From Promethearchaeota archaeon (GTDB taxonomy: Archaea; Asgardarchaeota; Lokiarchaeia; Sigynarchaeales; SOKP01): a stretch of DNA of 64,000 bases. The DNA lies in the NCBI GenBank assembly GCA_030605085.1, contig JAUWBH010000002.1:1-64000 (forward strand), written 5' to 3'. The notes below the pieces were generated by a model. The model was not told where the DNA came from. It worked only from the letters and a program-made list of their open reading frames with translations, and did no database searches. Made by a program: the position numbers and the translations under genes. Shown piece by piece: positions 53,064 to 61,874 of this stretch (position 1 is its first letter; each line of letters opens with the position of its first letter).

Positions 53064-54814
53064 AGATTAATATAAGCTATAATAAAATTTCAGAATCTTT
53101 ATCTCAAAAATTCAAGGAAATCGTAAGTGAAGAACATTTTTTCAGTGATTATGAGATTAGATGGACTTATGCGTATGGAGGCACAATTTTTGATAAATTG
53201 TGGATTCCGGATTTAATTTTAATGCCGCAATCTACAGACCAGATCTCAAGAATTTTGAAACTAGCAAATGACAATAACATTCCTGTAACTCCGAGAGGTA
53301 GCGGAACCAGTCTTTCAGCTGGAACAATGACCCCTTATGGTGGTATTGTCTTAGATTTAACCCAAATGAATAAAATACTAAATATTGATATTGAAAATAA
53401 TTTAGTCGTTATAGAAACTGGTGTGATTTGTGACGATTTAAACGAATCTTTAAAACCTTATGGGTATTTTTTTCCACCAGATCCCGGATCAAGCTCAATT
53501 TGTACAATAGGTGGGATGGTTGCAACTAATGCTGGTGGAATACAAGCGTTTAAATATGGAGTTACGAAAAAATATGTTTTATTTATAGAAGTTGTCTTAG
53601 CCAACGGAAAAATATTAAATTTAGGCACTGGAGTCTTAAAATCGGTTTCTTCTTACAATTTAAAAGACTTATTTGTGGGTTCTGAAGGTACATTAGGGGT
53701 TGTTACAAAAATTGGTCTTAGAATCAGACCTTTACCCAAAACAAGAAGATTGGGATTGTTCATTTTTGAGAATATAGAAGATTTAAGAGATGCCGTAATT
53801 GAATTGAGAAAACAAGGGATCGTTCCTAATTTATTGGAATTTATGGATAAACTCATATTACAAGCAGTTACAGATTATCTTGGAGGAGAATTTTTAGATT
53901 TTCCTAATGGATATGTCTTACTGGCAGAAGTAGACGGAGAAAATGAGGAAGAAGTGGAAAATAGTTTTTCAATTCTATTCGATATTGTCATTCAAAAAGG
54001 ACCAATTTATCATAAAATTGCAAAAACTGCGAAGGAAAGAGAAAGATTAATACTTGCGAGAAAGTCTAATCTCCCCGCTCTTTCTAGAATATCACCAACT
54101 ACTTGTGTTGAAGATTGTACCATCCAAATAACTGATTTTGCTGAAGTTATTAAAAAAGTAGAGAAAATTCCCGAAAGTATTGATGCTAAGAATTTAAAGG
54201 TTGCAATAGTTTGTCATATGGAAGGTAATTTGCATCCTACTTTTTTATTTAACGAAAATAACGAAGAAGACGTAAAAGAATTTGAAAAAGCTATTGAATA
54301 TCTTTATAGGGAGATTATAATCCCGGTAGGAGGGGATCTAACGGGTGAACATGGGATAGGTAAAGTTAAAACGCCATACCTCGAACTTGAGCATGGTTCT
54401 ACCGTTGTAGATTTAATGAGCCAAATTAAAAAACTCCTTGATCCGAACTTGATTCTTAATCCTGGAATTGGAAAAGGGGATAAGCGAGTTTTAAAGAAAA
54501 TAAGGTCTAATCGAAAATTAAAGAATCAAGAGGGTAAAATTTTAGAACTAAGATGTATGAGATGTGGATTTTGCTTAGCTACTTGTCCCTCTAGGATTTT
54601 CTATGGGATTGAAGCATATAGCCCTAGAGGACGATTAAGCCTTTTAAATGGAATAGTGTACGGGGATTTAAAATTAGATAATATTGATTTAATAAACGAC
54701 ATTTTTCACACCTGTACATTATGTGGGCTTTGTTTAATTAACTGTCCTGCTGGTGTAGAAACCATTGAAATTTTTGAAAAATCGAGAGAAATATTACATA
54801 AATTTAGAGGATAA
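53060..54814 (+). CDS. FAD-linked 2-hydroxyacid dehydrogenase with Fe-S tail, copy 2
   Basis: 584 residues from GTG 53060, which overlaps the stop of copy 1 in GTGA. Domains match copy 1: PVTPRGSGTSLSAGTMTPYG, PDPGSSSICTIGGMVATNAGG, VGGDLTGEHGIGKVKTP, then CMRCGFCLATCP and CTLCGLCLINCPAG. Copy 1 reads GHMLDGNMHP where this one has CHMEGNLHP, so the substrate pocket differs slightly. The pair may form a heterodimer, or serve two hydroxyacids. Three bases separate it from the LarA gene, which supports joint expression. Confidence 0.93.
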   Translation: MKINISYNKISESLSQKFKEIVSEEHFFSDYEIRWTYAYGGTIFDKLWIPDLILMPQSTDQISRILKLANDNNIPVTPRGSGTSLSAGTMTPYGGIVLDLTQMNKILNIDIENNLVVIETGVICDDLNESLKPYGYFFPPDPGSSSICTIGGMVATNAGGIQAFKYGVTKKYVLFIEVVLANGKILNLGTGVLKSVSSYNLKDLFVGSEGTLGVVTKIGLRIRPLPKTRRLGLFIFENIEDLRDAVIELRKQGIVPNLLEFMDKLILQAVTDYLGGEFLDFPNGYVLLAEVDGENEEEVENSFSILFDIVIQKGPIYHKIAKTAKERERLILARKSNLPALSRISPTTCVEDCTIQITDFAEVIKKVEKIPESIDAKNLKVAIVCHMEGNLHPTFLFNENNEEDVKEFEKAIEYLYREIIIPVGGDLTGEHGIGKVKTPYLELEHGSTVVDLMSQIKKLLDPNLILNPGIGKGDKRVLKKIRSNRKLKNQEGKILELRCMRCGFCLATCPSRIFYGIEAYSPRGRLSLLNGIVYGDLKLDNIDLINDIFHTCTLCGLCLINCPAGVETIEIFEKSREILHKFRG

Positions 54815-54817
54815 ATT

Positions 54818-56095
54818 ATGAAATTTGATTATGGAAAGGAAGGAATTGAAATTAATCTTGATCCCGCGTGGAATACAACCATTTTTCGACCTCAGAAGCA
54901 AAAAGATATTAAAAATTCAGTAAAAGCTATAAGAAATGCGATTAGAAATCCTATTGGAAGTCTTTCGCTACAAAAAATAATAGAACAAAAGAAGGATTTG
55001 AATAAAATTTGTATTGTGGTCAGCGATGCAACTCGACCTGTCCCTTCGAACATTATTCTTGAGGGGCTCATCAAAGAATTAGACGATTATGGGATTAAAG
55101 TGGAGCAAATTATTCTATTAATAGCCACTGGTTTGCATAGAAGCTCTCGCGAAGAAGAGCTGGAAAGAATTTTAGGCAAAGATTTAAAAAATAGATTGAA
55201 GGTAATTGATCATGTCGCAACAGATATGAACTCCCTTGAATTTTTAGGAAAAACATCTGATGACATCCCAATCTACATCAATAAACATTATTACAATAGC
55301 GATTTGAAAATTTTAACCGGATATGTCGAACCTCATTTCTTTTTTGGTTTTGCTGGTGGAAAAAAATCACTATCTCCTGGAATTGCTGGTGCAGACACCA
55401 TCCAAGGAAATCATTCGGCAAAAAACATTGCCTCACCCTACGCTCGATTTGGAATCTATAAAGAAAATCCTATGCACAAAAATTCCATGGAAATTACAAA
55501 ATTAGTAGGAGTAGATTTTATAGTCAACATATGCATCAACGAAGACCACAAGATTACTCAAGTTGCTGCCGGAAATTTTGAAAAAGTTCACGAATTTCTC
55601 GTGGACTATCAATTAAAACATGTTTTCAGAGAAATTTACGAACCATACGATATCGTAATCTGCGGGAACGGAGGTTATCCTTTAGATATTAATTTATACC
55701 AAGCAGTCAAGAGTATGGCAATTGGTGAAATGGCTATAAAAAAGAATGGTATGATTATTTCTGTGAATGAGCTTTCCGATGGAATTGGTCATGATAATTT
55801 TAAAGAATTAATTTATTCCGGAATACCCCCCGAACAAATATATAGGAGAATTTTAAATAAAGAAATTATTGTACCTGATCAATGGGAAATCCAAATTTTA
55901 GCCAGAATTTTAATGAAAGCAGAAATTTATGTTATATCTAAATTAAATGAAAACGAAATTGGAAATATAGGGTTAAAACGTGCAAAAACAGTGGAAGAGG
56001 CAATTGAGATTGGTCTAAAAAAATTTGGATTAGATGCCAAAATCTTAATTTTACCAAATGGACCTCAAGTATTACCTCTATTGAAAGAGAATTAA
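54818..56095 (+). CDS. larA: Nickel-dependent lactate racemase (LarA/DUF2088 family)
   Basis: 425 residues, the same length as Lactobacillus LarA. Features: SDATRPVPSN near 70, IATGLHRSS near 107 (catalytic His), GYVEPHFFFGFAGGKKSLSPG near 170-186 (second His and the Lys that binds the nickel-pincer cofactor), and GNHSAKNI near 197. It interconverts D- and L-lactate or a similar 2-hydroxyacid. Position directly after two D-hydroxyacid dehydrogenases suggests it feeds the other enantiomer to them. The cofactor genes larB, larC and larE are not in the window, so the reaction depends on them being elsewhere. Confidence 0.9.
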   Translation: MKFDYGKEGIEINLDPAWNTTIFRPQKQKDIKNSVKAIRNAIRNPIGSLSLQKIIEQKKDLNKICIVVSDATRPVPSNIILEGLIKELDDYGIKVEQIILLIATGLHRSSREEELERILGKDLKNRLKVIDHVATDMNSLEFLGKTSDDIPIYINKHYYNSDLKILTGYVEPHFFFGFAGGKKSLSPGIAGADTIQGNHSAKNIASPYARFGIYKENPMHKNSMEITKLVGVDFIVNICINEDHKITQVAAGNFEKVHEFLVDYQLKHVFREIYEPYDIVICGNGGYPLDINLYQAVKSMAIGEMAIKKNGMIISVNELSDGIGHDNFKELIYSGIPPEQIYRRILNKEIIVPDQWEIQILARILMKAEIYVISKLNENEIGNIGLKRAKTVEEAIEIGLKKFGLDAKILILPNGPQVLPLLKEN

Positions 56096-56110
56096 GTTAA
56101 AAAATCAAAA

Positions 56111-56518
56111 CTAATGGTTATAATCTTTCATTTTTTCAAGCAAGAGTTTCATTTTTTGGTAATTCATAGCACCTATAATTTTATCAATAATCTTGCCTTT
56201 TCTAACGAAAAGAGTTGTTGGAATGCTTGTTATCATATATCGCTGGGCAATTGCTTCAAGTTCGTCAACATTTACTTTCGCAAATATAAACACTTTTTGA
56301 TATTCTTGCTGAAGCTTTTCAAATATGGGAGCGAAACTCATACATGGACCACACCAAATCGCCCAGAAATCTATTACTATGATTTTGTCATAATCCTTCA
56401 TTAATTTATTAAATTCTTCGATGTTATGAACTTTTACAACTTCTTTTGGCATTGCTTGAAGTTTTATCAACTTTTCCGCTTTTTTCATTCGAATTCTTTC
56501 TAATTCGTGGTCAGACAT
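56111..56518 (-). CDS. Thioredoxin
   Basis: 135 residues. Thioredoxin fold with the active site AIWCGPCMSF (near 56-65), the cis-Pro in TSIPTTLFV (near 102) and Asp in VIDFWA. The N-terminal 30 residues are an extra charged helix. It should be a cytoplasmic disulphide reductase. It is convergent with LarA, 15 bases away. The start ATG at 56518 fits. Confidence 0.95.
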   Translation of the reverse strand: MSDHELERIRMKKAEKLIKLQAMPKEVVKVHNIEEFNKLMKDYDKIIVIDFWAIWCGPCMSFAPIFEKLQQEYQKVFIFAKVNVDELEAIAQRYMITSIPTTLFVRKGKIIDKIIGAMNYQKMKLLLEKMKDYNH

Positions 56519-56714
56519 TATTTTTCCAATTTAACTTTATCTTCTTATGAAAGAAATTGATGCAAACATAATAAACTTTATTGATTCCCTTCTAAAATAA
56601 GAATTGTGTCTCTATTTATTCAGATTCGGTTAAATTTACAATTATTACGATTTATGCAATTCATTTAGAAAATATCATAATAATCCTTAAAAACATTCAA
56701 GAATATGTAGATCT

Positions 56715-57476
56715 ATGAACATACATTCCCTTTTTATTTTAAAAACTTCTGGAGTTTGTCTGTATAGCAGAAATTTTACAGATGAATTTGAAAAATTGGA
56801 TGTTCACTTAGTTACACCTTTTTTTTCCGCAATTTTCTCCTTTTCAAAAAAAGTTATCCATAAAAAACTCGAAGAACTCGAAATGAGTGGATTAAGGTTT
56901 ACATTTAAAGTCATTGACGAGTTCATTTTTACAATTTTAGCCGATTCAAGCGTAAGTATATTATTTACCTCTACGAGATTATCAAGAATAGTGGATGCTT
57001 TTCTTAAAGAATATTATCAATCAGACAAGTTAAAAGATTTCACGGAAATCGAAAATCCAGACTTTGACAAGGTGATAGACTCGATAATAGCGGGCGAAGA
57101 AATCAATCCTGAAATTTACACGAAAATAATCGAACATTTTAAAAATTTAATGATTCAGGACGAAATTTCTGGAGCTGCGGTTCTCTCGACAAATGGAAGT
57201 ATAATCTACAATACCCTTCCTTCTGACATATTGCTTGGGTCTTTAAAAGAATTAGAAATTCGTTTTATGTCTGGAGCATTGGACGTTCCTGAATTATTTT
57301 ATAGTTTAGAAAATGGTGAAAAAGTTTTTTCAAAGATAATCTCCGAAGATATATCAGGCTTGAATTTTTTCATAGTATTATTATTTAGAAGTTCTATTCC
57401 TTTAGGAGTAGCAGAAGTGAACTTATTTAAAATTACTAACCAAATTAAGAAATTAATTAGTTCAGAAAATAAATAA
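56715..57476 (+). CDS. Longin-like protein with a second roadblock-like half
   Basis: 253 residues. The first 100 resemble a longin domain: HSLFILKTSGVCLYSRNF, LVTPFFSAIFSFSKKVI, the FTFKVIDEFIFTILAD strands and FTSTRLSRIVDAFLKEY. The second half (about 130-250) has the strand-helix order of a roadblock-type domain (SGAAVLSTNGSIIYN, then a long helix, then NFFIVLLFRSSIPLGV). Longin and roadblock domains share ancestry and in eukaryotes regulate small GTPases and vesicle traffic. It lies about 4.4 kb upstream of an Arf-like GTPase. Assignment by pattern; a search should confirm. Confidence 0.6.
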   Translation: MNIHSLFILKTSGVCLYSRNFTDEFEKLDVHLVTPFFSAIFSFSKKVIHKKLEELEMSGLRFTFKVIDEFIFTILADSSVSILFTSTRLSRIVDAFLKEYYQSDKLKDFTEIENPDFDKVIDSIIAGEEINPEIYTKIIEHFKNLMIQDEISGAAVLSTNGSIIYNTLPSDILLGSLKELEIRFMSGALDVPELFYSLENGEKVFSKIISEDISGLNFFIVLLFRSSIPLGVAEVNLFKITNQIKKLISSENK

Positions 57477-57521
57477 TACGAAAATCAATAATTTTTTTTT
57501 ACAGTTTACATTACTGATTGT

Positions 57522-58781
57522 ATGTACGATGTTATCATAATAGGTGCAGGAATATCTGGCGCAATTTTTGCTTTTAAAGTGTCTAAATATGCCAAAACGC
57601 TTCTCATTGAAGCTAAAGGTAAAAATGAATTTCCTAAAGGAACAAAGATTTACCCCGAACATAATAGACCTTTTCTAAATGAAGTAAATTGGGATGATAG
57701 AGAGATTTTCCCAAGAATTCACACAATTATTAGATATTTGGGCACTAAGGAAGAGAGTGTTGTTAGATCGGACGAATTCGGTATGCCATTTGGTAATATT
57801 TGTTATATTGAAAATCTTTTTGAATGGTTAATTAGAAAATTTGAAGAGCAAAATGGAAATACTAAATTTAACGAAAAAATTCACAAAATTAACAAACACA
57901 ACGATTATATAGAAGTTATTAACAATAAAGGAGAATCTTATTCAACTAAATTATTAATTTTAGCAACTGGATCGTATGGATTTGATCTACAGAAATCTTT
58001 AGGGTTCAATACACCTGATCGATACACCGGGATCTATTCGCACATGTATGGAGAAGAAGATAAATTAAACGATAACTTCGATATTGAATATAACTTCCAT
58101 ATCAATTCAAAAATAAGTCAAAGTGGCCCATTTTTCGTAGCAAAGGGAAGAAATAGGATTTTTCTAGGATTTGTTGGGAGTAAAAGCGAAACTGAACAAG
58201 GTATCTATTCGAAATACGAGAGAATTATAAAAAATTACAAAAAAATACAACCATTTATACAAGGATTAAAACAAGATAAACCAACACTAACTAAAATTTC
58301 AAAACATCCGATTAAATCGTATTCTCAAGATAGAATTTTAGTATTAGGAGAAGCTGCGGGATTAGTTACATCATTTTTTTACGAGGGTCTTTTAGCAGGA
58401 TTAGCTTCAGCAGAACTTTCCGCTAAAACAGTTATACCTTTATTAGAAAACGGAAGTAATTTTGAAAGGCATGCTTTAAAAAATTACGATAACGAATTAA
58501 ATCGAATCCTATTGCAAACATACTTTAAAAACGATAATGCTTCCGAGTATCTTTTTTACAACGCTCCTTCCCACAGTAATTTAATCTTCAATACTTACGC
58601 AAAACTTGTTAGCGAAAACAAAACAATCAGAAAGTATATCTGGGAGGGTCACATCTCTCACAATTTAGAAGATTACGACACAAAAAGGGATAGGTGGATT
58701 GGAGAGCAACTATTTAGAAAATTGCCAATAGTCTCAAAAATATTTTTAGCCCCCTTATTTCTAAAAGCAATGTTTAAATAA
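57522..58781 (+). CDS. Geranylgeranyl-reductase-like FAD oxidoreductase, copy 1
   Basis: 419 residues. The N-terminal FAD Rossmann motif is VIIIGAGISGAIFAFK (4-19), followed by an acidic strand end LLIEAK. A second FAD motif, LVLGEAAGLVTSFFYEGLLAG (near 268-288), matches the GD-type motif of geranylgeranyl reductases and halogenases. It could reduce double bonds in isoprenoid chains of archaeal lipids. There is a nearly matching copy downstream on the same strand. The third section (KNYDNELNRILLQTYF) is helical. Substrate is inferred only from family. Confidence 0.82.
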   Translation: MYDVIIIGAGISGAIFAFKVSKYAKTLLIEAKGKNEFPKGTKIYPEHNRPFLNEVNWDDREIFPRIHTIIRYLGTKEESVVRSDEFGMPFGNICYIENLFEWLIRKFEEQNGNTKFNEKIHKINKHNDYIEVINNKGESYSTKLLILATGSYGFDLQKSLGFNTPDRYTGIYSHMYGEEDKLNDNFDIEYNFHINSKISQSGPFFVAKGRNRIFLGFVGSKSETEQGIYSKYERIIKNYKKIQPFIQGLKQDKPTLTKISKHPIKSYSQDRILVLGEAAGLVTSFFYEGLLAGLASAELSAKTVIPLLENGSNFERHALKNYDNELNRILLQTYFKNDNASEYLFYNAPSHSNLIFNTYAKLVSENKTIRKYIWEGHISHNLEDYDTKRDRWIGEQLFRKLPIVSKIFLAPLFLKAMFK

Positions 58782-58857
58782 TTTTAAATGTCAAACTTTC
58801 ATACGATTATCGTTATGATAAACTTTTTTATATATATTTTGGGTAATAAAGATAATT

Positions 58858-60135
58858 ATGTACGACGTAATTGTAATAGGTGCAGGTATTTCTGGCGCCT
58901 CGTTTGCTTATAAAATTACAAAAAGTAGCGACGCAAAAATTCTTCTTATTGAAGCTAAAGATAAAGCTAAACTTCCAGTTACAACAAACATTTTTCCAGA
59001 CCATAATAGAAGATTTTTAACCGACGACGAAGTGAATTACTCAGATAAATCGATGTTTCCATGTACTTTTCGCAAAATTAATTATATGGATAAAAAATAC
59101 CATGGGATTATTGATTCTGCAGAATTTGGGGCTCCTTTTGGATATATATCCTATACGGAAAAGCTTATCGAATTTCTCTTGAATAAAGCGGAAGAGCAAG
59201 GAGGAATAATTAACTATGGTGAAAAAATATCGAAAGTTTCAAGAAGTAACGATAAAGTTGAGGTTCTTTCAAGTTCAGGGCAATCTTACACAGGAAAATT
59301 ATTAGCATTTGCCACGGGATCACATAGCTTCGATTTACAACGCTCTTTAGGATTTGAAACTCCCGATAAATATATGGGGTGCGTTACGCATCTTTATGGG
59401 GATGAGGACGTAATAAAAGAGAATATTCCTACGAATTATATCTTTCATCTTAATCCTAAAATTAGTCATGACGGACCTTTATTCATTAATAGAGGAAAAG
59501 AACGAATTTTTTTAGGATTTCTTGGTAAAAAAGGAGACACTCCTGATACCCTCATCTCAAAATTAGGTAGAATCTTGAGAAATTATCAGCCTTTTCAGCC
59601 TTTTCTTAAGGGCTTAAAAGAAGGTCTTTCAAAACCAGTTGTTGGTGAAATTTCAAAACATCCTATCAAAAACTTTTCCCTCGACCGAACTATAGTGTTA
59701 GGTGAAGCAGCAGGAATAGTAACTGCCCTCTTTTACGAAGGCTTATTGGGCGGCTTAGCCTGTGCTGACATCGCTAATTCCGTTATAAATCCCTTGTTAG
59801 AGAACAACAGTAATTTTACTCGGATGGAATTAATAAAATACGACCAAGAACTTAAACGAATTTTATTAGATAATTATTTTAAGACGGGTCTTGCTTCAGA
59901 ATACTTATTTTATCAATCAGGTACAAAACTTAAAACATTATGGGAAACGTACTGTAATTTCATTAAAACGAACAGAACAATCCGTAAATATATTTGGGAG
60001 GCTATAACAAGATTCGATCTTGAACATCATGATCTCGCACGAGATCGATGGACGGGGGAACAATTGTTTAAAAAATTACCTACTTTGCAAAAAATGACTT
60101 ATTGGCCGTTGTTTTTAAAGGCCATGCTTAAATGA
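58858..60135 (+). CDS. Geranylgeranyl-reductase-like FAD oxidoreductase, copy 2
   Basis: 425 residues, paralogue of the gene upstream (76-base gap) with about half the residues shared by eye. FAD motif VIVIGAGISGASFAYK, second motif VLGEAAGIVTALFYEGLLGG, and the shared C-terminal HDLARDRWTGEQLFKKLP. It probably reduces isoprenoid or similar double bonds. Tandem duplication is evident. Followed by two membrane proteins. Its stop is TGA followed directly by TAA. Confidence 0.82.
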   Translation: MYDVIVIGAGISGASFAYKITKSSDAKILLIEAKDKAKLPVTTNIFPDHNRRFLTDDEVNYSDKSMFPCTFRKINYMDKKYHGIIDSAEFGAPFGYISYTEKLIEFLLNKAEEQGGIINYGEKISKVSRSNDKVEVLSSSGQSYTGKLLAFATGSHSFDLQRSLGFETPDKYMGCVTHLYGDEDVIKENIPTNYIFHLNPKISHDGPLFINRGKERIFLGFLGKKGDTPDTLISKLGRILRNYQPFQPFLKGLKEGLSKPVVGEISKHPIKNFSLDRTIVLGEAAGIVTALFYEGLLGGLACADIANSVINPLLENNSNFTRMELIKYDQELKRILLDNYFKTGLASEYLFYQSGTKLKTLWETYCNFIKTNRTIRKYIWEAITRFDLEHHDLARDRWTGEQLFKKLPTLQKMTYWPLFLKAMLK

Positions 60136-60255
60136 TAAGAAACATGCATAGTAAGAAAAAACACACTAACTGAAGAAATATTAAATAAGCATCATAAATT
60201 AATTTACGAAGATATCAACAAAAAATATCAACGAAAAGAAACGGAGTTTTTTTTA

Positions 60256-60906
60256 ATGGATTTGGCATCAATTAGAATTATAACACAGGCTATTGCCAAT
60301 TTTTCAACTATTATTGTTGCTCCAATTATGACATTTCTCGTCGCAAGAAAGCTTTACATAGAATATAAGGAAACTAATCAACTTAATATCGTACGTCTAC
60401 TTATATTAGGAATTTTTATAGCGTTTTCGTGGGCAATTATTCCTACCAATTTAGTTGAAAGCACGGACCTTAAGTATGTAGTGGATATTAATGTTATTGG
60501 TTGGAATTTATTCACAATCACACCCTATTCGATAGCGATAGGTGTGATGGTTACATTATCATTATGCCTAATTGCTTATGCTAATCGTTGGGAAACGTTC
60601 TATTACGCGCCATTATTTATTTTTGGAGGAGTTTTAATATTTTACGTACTTACAGGGTTTTCTGCGTGGTATCAGTATTTTGTTTTATTATGTGGGATAA
60701 TAGGGCTTGTATTTTTTTACATCACGGGATTTCGTTTGAAAGACAATGGATCATTAGGATTAGGAGTGTTTTTCACATTCTCATATATTTCAGTAATCTT
60801 TGGTGAGACGATTCCCGGCGATATTTTTACAATATTAATAGCAGTTTTCGGATTAATTTTTACTCTTGGATATTTTACACCGTTCAAAGAAAAGGAGGAA
60901 GTTTAA
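60256..60906 (+). CDS. Seven-helix membrane protein
   Basis: 216 residues, seven hydrophobic helices, with short loops and a charged C-terminal KEKEEV. The end overlaps nothing but lies one base before the ATG of the next membrane protein. The function is unknown. The topology resembles seven-helix proteins seen elsewhere in this window (17811-18524). It probably acts with its downstream neighbour in the membrane. Confidence 0.75.
   Translation: MDLASIRIITQAIANFSTIIVAPIMTFLVARKLYIEYKETNQLNIVRLLILGIFIAFSWAIIPTNLVESTDLKYVVDINVIGWNLFTITPYSIAIGVMVTLSLCLIAYANRWETFYYAPLFIFGGVLIFYVLTGFSAWYQYFVLLCGIIGLVFFYITGFRLKDNGSLGLGVFFTFSYISVIFGETIPGDIFTILIAVFGLIFTLGYFTPFKEKEEV
60894..60898 (+). promoter_or_regulatory. 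Shine-Dalgarno site deciding the start of the next membrane protein
   Basis: GGAGG inside the end of the previous gene, 9 bases before ATG 60908. It supports that ATG over the in-frame TTG at 60866. Confidence 0.8.
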
Positions 60907-60907
60907 A

Positions 60908-61642
60908 ATGCTTGACGTGATTGTTTTAACGATATTAGAAATCGTAGTTATAACCTTAGCAGCGCTTTCAGAAGTTCCTCTCGTTAAAAAACTTAAAGAG
61001 ACAAGAAATAAGTTATTTTTGGGAGTGATTTTAATTTTGATTACCATTCAAATAGCGTCAATCTTTCAAATTTTATTATATTTCCAAATTACACTGACAA
61101 TCGGAAAAGCGTTGATTTTGTCTGAACTTCTTTGGCTTATTTTATTGACAATTATTTCACTATTTTTACTATACTTAAAGAATCTAAAAAAATTTTATAC
61201 GCTTCCTATTGTCGTTAGTTTTTTCATTGGATTTGGTTTGGTTCTTTTTGATGATTTTACCGCCTATATTATTTATACGGGTATATCCGGTGTGTTAGGC
61301 TCCATACTTTTATTGCTTGACGGAAAAAAAAATAATAATGGTCTGGTGTTTTCTATGGGAATAGCTCTTCTAATAAATGTATTAGGCGCGATAATAGTAT
61401 TTCTTTTTTATCTTGAAATAGTTGGCTCAATAATTGGAATTGTAGGTATGGTAGTTTTAGTGCTTGGTTCGTACGAAATTATTGACAAATACTTTCTAGT
61501 TGACAAAGAAGAAGAGAAAAAAATTAAAAGTTCTTATCGCAAGGTTATTGGACAAAAGGTCAATTACCTGGGGATATCGAACTACGAATTTAAAAGATTT
61601 TTAGAGGATTGGAAAGCGAGAAATTTCTCAAAAGAGGAATAA
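60908..61642 (+). CDS. Membrane protein, about seven helices, with a basic C-terminal tail
   Basis: 244 residues. The start follows the GGAGG site. Seven hydrophobic segments run from residue 1 to about 205. Then comes a soluble tail (YRKVIGQKVNYLGISNYEFKRF) that looks like it folds against a partner. No family is recognised. It is translationally coupled to the previous gene. Together they might form a sensor or transport pair, but no motif supports a function. It lies 232 bases upstream of the Arf-like GTPase, a gap with no other feature. Confidence 0.75.
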   Translation: MLDVIVLTILEIVVITLAALSEVPLVKKLKETRNKLFLGVILILITIQIASIFQILLYFQITLTIGKALILSELLWLILLTIISLFLLYLKNLKKFYTLPIVVSFFIGFGLVLFDDFTAYIIYTGISGVLGSILLLLDGKKNNNGLVFSMGIALLINVLGAIIVFLFYLEIVGSIIGIVGMVVLVLGSYEIIDKYFLVDKEEEKKIKSSYRKVIGQKVNYLGISNYEFKRFLEDWKARNFSKEE

Positions 61643-61874
61643 ATTGTTTTTTTCCATGAGATGTATTTCACATTATTTTATGTTAGATGACGATTATTTT
61701 TTCTTTAAATGATTCCTACTAAATTTTCAAACTACTTTAAACCATTTTCAATTTTAAATTGTGTGTTATTATAACAGAAATAGGAAAAATTGATTGATTT
61801 TTTTAATAAACACATAATATCACGATCATTAATACATTTTTATTATTAATATTATAAGATATATTTGATGAGAC

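Noticed and set aside
61643..61874. Possible RNA gene between the membrane protein and Arf-like GTPase
   Set aside because: Only AT-rich sequence with no stable stem or tRNA-like pattern visible by eye.
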